From Halobacteriovorax sp. (GTDB lineage Bacteria > Bdellovibrionota > Bacteriovoracia > Bacteriovoracales > Bacteriovoracaceae), in contig PBIO01000009.1 of NCBI GenBank assembly GCA_002720865.1, forward strand, positions 62,001-126,000: DNA of 64,000 nt, given 5' to 3'. A program made the translations under genes and the position numbers. Positions within the stretch are counted from its first letter, which is position 1, and each line of letters opens with the position of its first letter. Shown one piece after another: positions 7,240 to 15,495 of this stretch. The notes beneath the pieces were generated by a model that had not been told where the DNA came from, did not search any database, and saw nothing but the letters and a program-made list of their open reading frames with translations.

Positions 7240-9378
7240 TTATTTCTTATCGTCTTCAAATAGTCTTCTCACACCGCTGGTTGCGTAACGAGAAGAGATT
7301 ACCTTCCATATGGAAACACCTTTATTCTTAACGATATCGTTGTCTTTGTAATTATATTTTTTAGAAGCAAACCCACCAGCTACTTTTCCGCCACCGTCAG
7401 TGCCGTTGTTAAGAAAAGCAAATTGGTCACCTCCGCCGCCTCCAGAACTTTTACGAGCACCTTTTCCGCCCTTCATAAAAGTGTTCTTAGTCATCCCAGA
7501 CTTTCCTTCAGCTTTATCTATAGCTGCGGCTAAGTTACTTCCAGAAGGTCTCGCTGATACAGCAAGGGCTCCTGCAGTTGGGGGGGCATTCTTTAAGGCT
7601 CCTTGCTTTTTTAAAGCTTTCATAAACACTGCAGCGGTTTTTTCACTGAAAGGACTGATTGGAGCAAGCCCATTATTGGCCCTCTCATTATTAAGTTTTG
7701 CAATAGCCTGATCAGCCAGCTGTCTGTTTTTTGCGGCTTGCTGCCCGATCGCATTATTGTTTAAATTGCCAAAATTAGAATTTCCGTTAGCTAGGTTTCC
7801 AACTGTTGCCCCTAATCCAGAAACTCCAAGGGCCGTACCAATACTACCTAAGTTATTTGTCCCCATGGGCACTTTCATACAAGCATTTTCACCTGTTGAT
7901 TTATTAATCATTTGACGGCATTTACAGGCCCTATCAACTTGTCCATTTAGAAGCATACAAGTTCTAACTTTCGGTGCCACCTTTTGAGTATAACTACCTG
8001 CCCCAACCATTAAGTTTCTTTCATTTTGTGCCCATAGGGCCACACAGGCCTGTGAATTAGTTCTATTCATGTTTTTATCGCCATTAGATTCATAGCAATA
8101 GCACTGGGGATTATCTAAGTTTTCTCTTTGCGCAGGCGTACAATAGCTAGAACCATCCATAGCATTTGAAAATTTACTAATTAACTCATCAACACTTTTT
8201 ACATTCGCATTGGCTTCAGCCTCTTGTTCAGAAGCTGCCTTTCTTAAACTATAGGCAATATAAGTTGAAACACCAGAAGTGATTAAGATCATTTGAGAAG
8301 TTCCTAGAATGTCAGCATATCCTGCCAGAGCACCAGTCGCCTGACTCTTTAAAGCTCCCTTAGCTTTATCAGCACCTTTTTTTCCTTTCTTAGCGGTTTT
8401 TGTTTCTTTTCCATCACCGTATTCACTTTCAAATCTTTCTTGTCTCGCTTGCCCAGATTTTAAATCACTAGAGGCTTTTGAGTGTTCGGCATTCATCTTT
8501 GTTTGATCGGCAGTAAGTTCTTTTCCTTCAGCTGCCTTGAATGGTGCACCTTTATCTTCTAAGCCCTTCTTTTGTTTTGCAAACTTGTCATTATCCTCTT
8601 TAATTTTTTCTCGTTTTTTATCTTGTTGGTCTTTAGAGAGACAGGGGGCAGGAACTCCATAGGTCATACCTGTCGTAACTTCAAGAGTTGCAATGACGGC
8701 AGTAGCTCCATATAAGGCCAATTGTAGGGTGTAGGCATTTTTACGGCTTTTGGCCATATCAGCGATGGTTTGTTGTTCTTCTTTTAGATATTGAAGAGCT
8801 CTCGTTTGTGCAGCATAAGCTTCTTCATTTAACTGCTCACCTTCATACTTCTTTTGAAGTTTCTTTAACTTCTTATCAACCATCATCATCATATAGAGTT
8901 CAGCTAGAACGGAGACAATTGAAGCTGCCATATAAGTCTTTCTTGAAATACACTGTCCGCCTGGACTCTTACCTGTGTTAGACAGAAATAGCATGGCCGC
9001 ATTTAATCCGTTTATAGTGGCAGCGGTCATTGAGAAGCCTTTTTTTGCACCTTTTTTACCAGAAGTCGTGTTGGATTCATTACGGGCGAAGTCGTCGTGA
9101 CATTTTTTTCTTGCGGTGTCGTCTTTTAGCTCGGCACATTCTTTAAATTTTTCACGAAGACCCTGAGCCTCGGCCGTAGTTACACAGCGGTTCATTTCAC
9201 ACATCCAAGTGCGGGCTGAATCATTGGTACAGTTTCTTTGCTTTTCGGCCATCCTCTGATCGTTAGGATAAGAACAATTCGCTAAGGCCTGACTTGGAAA
9301 AAAGATAGAAACGAAGAGCAACGAAATTGTTGTGGTTACTAAAAATTGAATCTCTAAGGTCTTTCTTAAGTTTTGCAT
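7240..9378 (-). CDS. Large membrane/exported protein with coiled segments, Gly-rich C-terminus and ISSRY tail
   Basis: I start this at the ATG with GAGG six bases upstream (MQNLRKTLEIQF). A start six codons earlier (9396) is the alternative. A hydrophobic leader ends ...SQALA, then cysteine-rich motifs follow (NCSYPNDQR, CTND, MCEMNRC). Several further hydrophobic stretches (TYMAASIVSVLAELYMMMMV, the AYTLQLALYGATAVIATLEV region, and SQMILITSGVSTYIAYSL) alternate with Lys/Glu-rich coiled segments, and a second cysteine cluster (YCTPAQRENL, QCYCYES, CKCRQMI) comes later. The end is Gly-rich and closes with SIWKVISSRYATSGVRRLF, similar to the tail of the 921-residue protein at 2205-4970. It is likely inner-membrane-attached with periplasmic domains. 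The function is unknown. Confidence 0.8.
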   Translation of the reverse strand: MQNLRKTLEIQFLVTTTISLLFVSIFFPSQALANCSYPNDQRMAEKQRNCTNDSARTWMCEMNRCVTTAEAQGLREKFKECAELKDDTARKKCHDDFARNESNTTSGKKGAKKGFSMTAATINGLNAAMLFLSNTGKSPGGQCISRKTYMAASIVSVLAELYMMMMVDKKLKKLQKKYEGEQLNEEAYAAQTRALQYLKEEQQTIADMAKSRKNAYTLQLALYGATAVIATLEVTTGMTYGVPAPCLSKDQQDKKREKIKEDNDKFAKQKKGLEDKGAPFKAAEGKELTADQTKMNAEHSKASSDLKSGQARQERFESEYGDGKETKTAKKGKKGADKAKGALKSQATGALAGYADILGTSQMILITSGVSTYIAYSLRKAASEQEAEANANVKSVDELISKFSNAMDGSSYCTPAQRENLDNPQCYCYESNGDKNMNRTNSQACVALWAQNERNLMVGAGSYTQKVAPKVRTCMLLNGQVDRACKCRQMINKSTGENACMKVPMGTNNLGSIGTALGVSGLGATVGNLANGNSNFGNLNNNAIGQQAAKNRQLADQAIAKLNNERANNGLAPISPFSEKTAAVFMKALKKQGALKNAPPTAGALAVSARPSGSNLAAAIDKAEGKSGMTKNTFMKGGKGARKSSGGGGGDQFAFLNNGTDGGGKVAGGFASKKYNYKDNDIVKNKGVSIWKVISSRYATSGVRRLFEDDKK

Positions 9379-9571
9379 TCGTTTCCTCAAATTCATTATT
9401 TCAATACCTTATTATTATAAGAGAGCTTGGGGCCAGATGGGAGCTTTTGATTCAGCTTTATTTTAACTTCATGTGTTAAATACCTAGAATCAGTAGTAAA
9501 TTGCCTATTAACAAGAGCCTTTCCCTAGGTTAAATTTCAAAGAACCAGCGCCCTTAAAACTTGGCAGAAAC

Positions 9572-10162
9572 ATGAGATTACTCGTCTTTATAGCTCTTTT
9601 CCTTCCTTTATGTGCATTTTCTAGTGAATGGAGAAATGGGGATATTATCCTCCTCCCTTTAAACTGTTATAGCTGCCGCTATATTGAATCAGAAACTGGT
9701 GCACCTTTCTCTCATTCAGGTCTACTGATTAAGATAGAAGGGAAGTGGAGAGTCACTCAGTCTTTAGGGGAAGTAAAAAGCTTTTCAGTTAATGAGTTTT
9801 TAAGTATGGGAAGAAAAGGGGAGAAGGCCCTTCATATTAGAGCTAAATACCTAAAGAGCACTAGAGGTATGGCAAAAGATTATACTGAAAATTTTCGAGG
9901 TCTTCCTTTTGATTCAAAATACCTTTGGAATAATTTTGATCTAGAAGGAAGGGAGCTTTTGTACTGTTCTGAGTTTATTACAAAGCTTCTTAATAATTAC
10001 TTAGCAAAAAAATTAGTCCCAAAGAAAATGGATTTTAGAGACAATTGGGAGTATTGGTATAATTATTATTCTGGAGATGTGCCTCAGGGGGAGCCCGGCA
10101 ATAGTCCAGCTGATTTTTACTTTTCTAAAGATTTTCTTCACCTGAGAAATATAAATCTTTAG
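9572..10162 (+). CDS. YiiX-like permuted papain-fold cysteine hydrolase, exported
   Basis: The N-terminus MRLLVFIALFLPLCAFSSEW is a signal peptide. The mature protein begins with GDIILLPL and carries FSHSGLLI with His48, then LYCSEFITKLL with Cys132. The order His before Cys, with a GD[IL] start, is the circularly permuted NlpC/P60-like arrangement of the YiiX/YebB family. Its members cleave or transfer amide or ester bonds in cell-wall peptides or lipids. The 196-residue length fits a single domain. The stop codon overlaps by four bases with the convergent subtilase-like gene. The substrate is unknown. An envelope-acting hydrolase is the best inference. Confidence 0.82.
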   Translation: MRLLVFIALFLPLCAFSSEWRNGDIILLPLNCYSCRYIESETGAPFSHSGLLIKIEGKWRVTQSLGEVKSFSVNEFLSMGRKGEKALHIRAKYLKSTRGMAKDYTENFRGLPFDSKYLWNNFDLEGRELLYCSEFITKLLNNYLAKKLVPKKMDFRDNWEYWYNYYSGDVPQGEPGNSPADFYFSKDFLHLRNINL

Positions 10163-10926
10163 TAAGTCCTTATGGGCTCTTTTTGATTAATTACCTTTAT
10201 ATACTTTCTCTTTTTAGCGATACATTGTTTTAAGTTCGCTAGCTTGCAATCTCTTAGGGCAATTCCTAAGGCCGTAGCGACGGCCCTTGAAGAGCCCGTT
10301 AATTTTTCTGTGCCGCTTGAATCAGGAAAAAAATAATCAATATATTTAGGGTACATCCTTCTTGAATCAACCATGGCATCATTGGAGCCAATGGATTTTG
10401 AGTAAGCTCCAATAAGAAAAAGGTTCCTATGGGGGGCCAGGACTTGAGGGAAAAGAGAAGTGTTCTTTTTTATCCCACTTTCTCTAGTTCCTGAGGCAGC
10501 AAAACTCAGAGTTTCAAGTTCTGGTAGTCCAGAGATTCTTTTATAGTAAGGAAAGCCTGAGGCTATCAATAGAACATCAAATCCCTTTGAGTATTCTAAT
10601 GCCTTTTTCCAAAAGTCTAACTTTTGTCTCCCTTTATCGTCAAAGACTACGATTGGAAAAATTTCAATGTCTTTTTCATTTCCAAGGACTGATAAGAAAT
10701 GTTCAAGAACTAGTTGACCGTGAAGCCTAGGATGCTCTTTACCTAGGGTACAAGGCTCAATATGGATTTTTCCGGCCGCAAGAAATGGGCGATGAATCTT
10801 TCTATTTTTAGGCTTATCGCTTAGACAAAAACCGGTGTCTATAATTCCAACTTTTATAGGGGAGGCATACAGGGATGAGGTAAAAAAAAGGGCCAGCACC
10901 GCTGACCCTATTATATGGTTTATCAT
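10159..10926 (-). CDS. Subtilase-like (S8) exported protein
   Basis: A signal peptide (about residues 1-22) precedes three motifs in the order expected of subtilisin-type serine proteases: KVGIIDTGFC with Asp30, RLHGQLV with His69, and GSSRAVATALG with Ser213. At 255 residues it is compact, close to the bare catalytic core. The usual oxyanion-hole Asn segment (AAGN) seems to be replaced by FAASGTR, so activity is uncertain. A short hydrophobic strand followed by IGAYS resembles the subtilase core strand before the Ser region. The gene is convergent with and overlaps the YiiX-like gene, and follows the 1193-residue gene region on the same strand. Confidence 0.75.
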   Translation of the reverse strand: MINHIIGSAVLALFFTSSLYASPIKVGIIDTGFCLSDKPKNRKIHRPFLAAGKIHIEPCTLGKEHPRLHGQLVLEHFLSVLGNEKDIEIFPIVVFDDKGRQKLDFWKKALEYSKGFDVLLIASGFPYYKRISGLPELETLSFAASGTRESGIKKNTSLFPQVLAPHRNLFLIGAYSKSIGSNDAMVDSRRMYPKYIDYFFPDSSGTEKLTGSSRAVATALGIALRDCKLANLKQCIAKKRKYIKVINQKEPIRTY

Positions 10927-10957
10927 GTATTAGATCTTACCAAATATTCGTTTACCT

Positions 10958-13900
10958 TTAAAGCTTGAAAGGAGTGAACTTTCCTTCATTGTCATAAACT
11001 TTATCGTAAACTGATCTAAACTTCTTCTTAAGACGTTTTTTGAAGTTATCTTCAATATCGTCTCTAACATCGTCAACATAACCTTCAACTTTACCCATAA
11101 AATCTTTAGAAATAGGCTTGTAGCTATTCATGGCCTTATCAAGCGTGTAGACAGCGTTTACTGCAAAGAGGTGAATCCCAAGTGAGGCTTCACTTACGCT
11201 CATATTAGTTGCCGCAAGAAGTTTGTTATTGTGAAGAGTCTTATCTTTGTAAACTCTCTTCGCAATATTCTTATCTCTGTTAAATACTCTACCAGACTTG
11301 TCGTAAGCTATATTGATATTTACGATTTCACCAAGCATTTTGATATTAAATGCTTCAGCAAGCTGTGCAAGTTCTTTAGTCGGAGCAAAGTAAGCTGAAC
11401 GATTAAAAGAAGTCTTTATCTTTTCAGCGTGTGCCCCAGCCTCTAGTTTTAGAAGTTCAGCAAAACTTAAGTAGTTTACAAAGTTTTGCATTGAAGCTTG
11501 TAGAGCAGGAAGATTACTTTTAACACCTGAAGCTCTAAGTGGGTTTGTAAAAACCATATTGATAACTCCAAGGTCAGTAACCTGAACTGGGAATTTTGCA
11601 GCATCTTTAAAAGCTCCAGTACTAGTAGCAATTTTTAAAGATTCACGATTATGATCAACAAAGATTGCTACTGACTGTGTAGACTTCTTAAGAGTTGCTT
11701 CAAATGGTCTAGCTACAGAGCCTCTTCCATCATCAACTAAAAGGAGAGTTTTTCCTTTTAGTCCATTATTAAGAGCACTAGCATTTAGGCTATTTAGACT
11801 AAGGTCAAGAACACTAACCTTTGAAACACCACCTAAAAGAGCAATTACATCTAAGAGGTCTCTTGCGTTTTTATCAGCATCAACAACCACTACAGGAATA
11901 GATCCTCTTTTTTCACTATAAGGAGCTTTTACAATTGTATTGAAAACTTTATTAAGTTTACCTAGAACAACACCATTCTTAGAGATAGTCGCTGTAAAAG
12001 TAACTGGAGTATAAACATCCCTTTCGTCAGTAACCATGATTTCAGCATCGTTAAGCTTTGCTGTAGTCGATAGCTTTTGAACAGGATCAAACCCTCTGCT
12101 AATTACATTTGAAGTAGCATTAGATGTTAGTTTAATATCAATTGGTCCAGAATAAGCTCTTTTAGAACTATTATGAACTGTGATGTTCATTTTATTTTTC
12201 TGGTTGATAAGTAACTGTGATGTACTTGTAAGTCCCGAAAGTGAAAGTGGGAACTGAACGCCAACATTTTTAGTATCAGCAGCAAGAACACCTGAATTAG
12301 CATCGATAAAATGTCTACCTTGAATTTTCTTCTCAGCAGTCAGTGGTTGAATCAATGTAAGTCTAGATTTAAAAGTTGAACCAATTCTTGATTGAGGTGG
12401 GATAACACCTTTGGCAACTCCAGTTAGAGTTGTTTTGGTTCTAGCATTAACCGCCGGAAGCTTAAATGACTTACCATTTTCTAATCTAACCGTCACGTTT
12501 TCAGCAGATTTTTTACCAAAGTTAACAAGTTTAACATTGTTTAAAGTTGTCTCACCTGGCTGAAAAATACCATCTTGCTTAGCAACTCCATTGATACCAC
12601 CATCAACGATTTGTGAGGCGACAAACTTTAATACTGAATGATTCTCATATACAGAACTAACAGAAGCAAATCTCTTAGCTCTATAGATTTCTGTTTGCTC
12701 AGCTATATTTGAAGCGAAAGTGGCTTCTTCATGCTGATCATATGAAGCACGTCTGATCTGCTCATATACTCTTGCATAAGCTGAACTTTCAGCGCTTGAG
12801 TATGTTGATCTAAAAGCATCAGAACTTCTGTTAGGATTATTAGAGAATTGATCTCTATATTGATTAAAGAAACGATCATAAATTCCTGGGTAGTCTCTGC
12901 TAAATGCGCGACCTTCACCAGTTCTATAACCATCCTGTCTATAAGTAGGGTAGTCACGAGAGCTAAAGTCTTCGTAAGCATTTCTATAGGATTGATCGTA
13001 GTAACCTACGTAATATCTTTCAATTTCTCTATCGTAAGTAAGACGAGTTGCTTGAAAATAACGAACTTCATAACCGTCTAAATGAGCAAGTCTTGCTAGT
13101 CTAGAAGGGGCCTGAGGTCTTGGGTTCCAGTGACGTCCCTCACGAAAGTCTCTTGGGAAAGCAGGTATCTCTTGCCCAAATGATCCAGCGAAAGGTCCAA
13201 AACCGTCTTCAACTTTAAGGTCATTTGTTTCGTACTTTTTTATGGCCTGGGCTTCACCAGTTGCTGTTCCATTTCTGTTACCAGTATTTACCGCTCTTTG
13301 GAATCCGTCTGATTCACCTTGTCTTTGACCAACTGAAGCGGCGTCTGAAGCTTGTGCTCTCGCTGTTCCAGCGGCAGAACCTTCTCTATTACCAGCGTCT
13401 ACATTACCTTGACGAGTACCTTCAGCAGTTCCATTGCTTTCACCTTCAGCTCTCGCTCTAGCAGCACCATCAACATCACCTTGGCGATGTCCAGAGTCAT
13501 ATGAAGCTTGCTGTCCATCTCTAGTTCCAACTAGCTGACCATCTCTATATCCATCTTGGTCTCCAAAACGGCGTCCTCTACTTTGAGCAAGTTCAAGTCC
13601 TTCTCTTTGACCTGACTCACGACCAAGGCGAGCACCTCTTTGATTGGCACGTAAAACACGAGTGATAACATCTTGTCTTCTTGCCATTCTCGCTTGATCA
13701 ACTTTTTTGAACTCAGCGGTCTTAATTTTTTGACGACCAAGTAATGGCTTGAGCTCATTATTAGCAGCTTGGATTTTATTCATTACTGCCGTTCTTTCAG
13801 TCTTCTTAGTTGTTACTTGCTGTGTACGAGTAACATTCGCTGCAGTTATATCAGCGATCTTTTTATTTGTTTGATTTACCTTTTTATTAGCGGCAACTGA

Positions 13901-14539
13901 AGCGGCTTTGGTGTCCGCAGCAGCTTTTTTAGCAGCAGTATGTTGTACCGTTAAATTTGAAACTCTTTTCTTTAACTGCTCAACCTTCGCCTGACATTCA
14001 GGAGTTGGAGTCGCTGTACAGTTTGTTTGAGCTTGGTTTAATTTGGCCGTGGCCTGATCAAGCTTCTTCTTTGCTTGAGCTTCTCCTTGAGCAGCTGCGG
14101 CTGCTGCAGTCTTAGCATTTGTTGCAGCGGTCTTTAGTGCTGGAAGCTGGGCCTGTAGTTGATTCTTTTTTTCTAGGGCCGATACAATTTGGCTTTCTAG
14201 AGTTGAGATTTCTTTATTTAACTTCTTTCTATCTTTTTGAAGCTTTTCTAAACCTGTTTGTTTAGTTGCAATTTGCTGATTAAGTCTTTCAACCTCAGCT
14301 TTTAAAGTCTTCCATTTACGCCGAATAACTTGAAGCTTTTCGTCGTCAGAAATTCTAAAGCTTGGCTTACCAATATAGTCATTTCGCCAATCATTTTTAT
14401 TATTAAAGATATCATCGTGATGATTTCCACCGCCATGATGAGTATGACCTGGACCACCGCCGTGGCCTTTGTGGGCGAATGCACTTCCTGTAGATAAAGT
14501 AGCAGCAAGGGCAAATACTGCAAGAATTTGGGTTTTCAT
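10958..14539 (-). CDS. Very large exported protein: His-rich N-terminus, coiled coil, Gly-period-4 segment, Ig/CARDB-like domains
   Basis: I place the start at the ATG encoding MKTQILAVFALAATLSTGSAFA, a signal peptide with GAGGAG just upstream. The frame extends 38 codons further but that part lacks these features. The mature 1170 residues contain five parts. The first is a His/Gly-rich stretch (HKGHGGGPGHTHHGGG), possibly metal-binding. The second is a long Ala/Lys/Gln coiled coil (about 60-290). The third is about 140 residues in which glycine recurs every fourth position (about 297-438). The fourth is an Arg/Tyr/Phe-rich segment. The fifth is a set of strand-rich modules such as DGIFQPGETTLNNVKLVNFG that look like Ig or CARDB folds, with a basic C-terminus. 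The fourth and fifth parts resemble the 801-residue protein at 16865-19270. It is probably a surface or periplasmic scaffold. The family is unknown. Confidence 0.8.
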   Translation of the reverse strand: MKTQILAVFALAATLSTGSAFAHKGHGGGPGHTHHGGGNHHDDIFNNKNDWRNDYIGKPSFRISDDEKLQVIRRKWKTLKAEVERLNQQIATKQTGLEKLQKDRKKLNKEISTLESQIVSALEKKNQLQAQLPALKTAATNAKTAAAAAAQGEAQAKKKLDQATAKLNQAQTNCTATPTPECQAKVEQLKKRVSNLTVQHTAAKKAAADTKAASVAANKKVNQTNKKIADITAANVTRTQQVTTKKTERTAVMNKIQAANNELKPLLGRQKIKTAEFKKVDQARMARRQDVITRVLRANQRGARLGRESGQREGLELAQSRGRRFGDQDGYRDGQLVGTRDGQQASYDSGHRQGDVDGAARARAEGESNGTAEGTRQGNVDAGNREGSAAGTARAQASDAASVGQRQGESDGFQRAVNTGNRNGTATGEAQAIKKYETNDLKVEDGFGPFAGSFGQEIPAFPRDFREGRHWNPRPQAPSRLARLAHLDGYEVRYFQATRLTYDREIERYYVGYYDQSYRNAYEDFSSRDYPTYRQDGYRTGEGRAFSRDYPGIYDRFFNQYRDQFSNNPNRSSDAFRSTYSSAESSAYARVYEQIRRASYDQHEEATFASNIAEQTEIYRAKRFASVSSVYENHSVLKFVASQIVDGGINGVAKQDGIFQPGETTLNNVKLVNFGKKSAENVTVRLENGKSFKLPAVNARTKTTLTGVAKGVIPPQSRIGSTFKSRLTLIQPLTAEKKIQGRHFIDANSGVLAADTKNVGVQFPLSLSGLTSTSQLLINQKNKMNITVHNSSKRAYSGPIDIKLTSNATSNVISRGFDPVQKLSTTAKLNDAEIMVTDERDVYTPVTFTATISKNGVVLGKLNKVFNTIVKAPYSEKRGSIPVVVVDADKNARDLLDVIALLGGVSKVSVLDLSLNSLNASALNNGLKGKTLLLVDDGRGSVARPFEATLKKSTQSVAIFVDHNRESLKIATSTGAFKDAAKFPVQVTDLGVINMVFTNPLRASGVKSNLPALQASMQNFVNYLSFAELLKLEAGAHAEKIKTSFNRSAYFAPTKELAQLAEAFNIKMLGEIVNINIAYDKSGRVFNRDKNIAKRVYKDKTLHNNKLLAATNMSVSEASLGIHLFAVNAVYTLDKAMNSYKPISKDFMGKVEGYVDDVRDDIEDNFKKRLKKKFRSVYDKVYDNEGKFTPFKL

Positions 14540-14808
14540 TTTGACTCTCTCCTCTATGTGAAGTGCCAGTAAGACACTACACTTTGGCTCATTTCCGTGC
14601 CTTTTGGTGTACAAAAGACCCCAAAATGAACTCCATTCCATTTCTTTGGGCAACTAGTACAGGAACATAGCAAAAGGTGGGCCACGATAGTTGAATTTTG
14701 TTGACACGGTGTAGTATTTACAAGTGATGCATTGCGTTAGAAATAAGTTCAGGTTAACTTGAGAATTTTCTAGCTCCTGATAAGTTGCACAAACAACTGG
14801 GAGAGAAA

Positions 14809-15432
14809 ATGAGATCAATTAAATGCATCCTGCTTTTAGCAGTCTTATCTTTATATAGTAATTCTTTTGCGGGGGAGCATATCTTTGCAAACTCAAGTAA
14901 GTCATTTGTAAAACAGTTAAAGAAGATCACCTCTGAAAACCCAGATCAAATTATCCATGTGGATTTTAAAAAGAAATTTAAGTCTGTTTATCCAGCAGGA
15001 GACCTTTATATTCTACTGGCCGTTGGTAAAAAAGATGAATCAATGACTAAGACTGAATACCAAAAGCTTTGGGGAATAATGAATTATCTCTCAGATAAAG
15101 GCTTTAGAGTCATGATGAATGTAAAGGCCAAAGTCGCCCATCTTGAAGCTGCTATCAACTCAGTTGATACAAGTCTTATTATGTGGTCAAGTCATGGAAA
15201 CACTCATAGTTTTTATGATTATGCTGGCAACGCAGTTCCATACGATATTTTTAAAAATGCTCATGAAAATCTTTATCAATTTGTGTTGAGTGCCTGCTAT
15301 GGAAGAAAGGCATTGAATGCTAATTATTCAATACCTTCTCATATTAAAACTTGGGCCTGGTCTGGACTTACAAATAGTACTGAATTTATAAGTTTTTTAC
15401 TTTCAGATACCTGGTCAGCCAATAAACATTAA
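14809..15432 (+). CDS. Exported caspase-fold-like (clan CD) protein
   Basis: The chosen ATG has GGGAG seven bases upstream and gives a signal peptide MRSIKCILLLAVLSLYSNSF. An ATG eight codons earlier has no such site. The mature protein of about 185 residues shows a hydrophobic strand followed by His-Gly (LIMWSSHGNT, His129) and another hydrophobic strand followed by Ser-Ala-Cys (YQFVLSACYG, Cys163). This His/Cys order, with hydrophobic blocks before each, is the hallmark of clan CD peptidases (caspase, gingipain, CHAT types). No family-level match is certain, and it could be an inactive relative. It is divergent from the 1193-residue exported-protein gene, with about 270 bases between them. 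Confidence 0.65.
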   Translation: MRSIKCILLLAVLSLYSNSFAGEHIFANSSKSFVKQLKKITSENPDQIIHVDFKKKFKSVYPAGDLYILLAVGKKDESMTKTEYQKLWGIMNYLSDKGFRVMMNVKAKVAHLEAAINSVDTSLIMWSSHGNTHSFYDYAGNAVPYDIFKNAHENLYQFVLSACYGRKALNANYSIPSHIKTWAWSGLTNSTEFISFLLSDTWSANKH

Positions 15433-15435
15433 AAT

Positions 15436-15495
15436 TTACCCAAAAATTAGATTACTAAGAGTTACTAAAACAATTGTAAGAAGAACATATTTCAT
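15436..15495 (-). CDS. Possible 19-aa hydrophobic peptide, translationally coupled
   Basis: The ATG overlaps the stop of the upstream 439-residue gene (TAATG) and has GGAG seven bases upstream, inside that gene's last codons. It encodes MKYVLLTIVLVTLSNLIFG, almost entirely hydrophobic, and stops a few bases short of the end of the convergent gene. The start context is as good as that of larger genes here, so translation is likely. Whether the peptide is functional is open. Confidence 0.4.
   Translation of the reverse strand: MKYVLLTIVLVTLSNLIFG

Noticed and set aside
12703..13758. Several frames antisense or out of phase within the 1193-residue gene
   Set aside because: They follow the repetitive codons of the large gene, lack start signals, and have biased composition.
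14701..14729. TTGACA before the caspase-like gene
   Set aside because: No -10 box is at the proper distance. The sequence 17 bases on is GTGATG.
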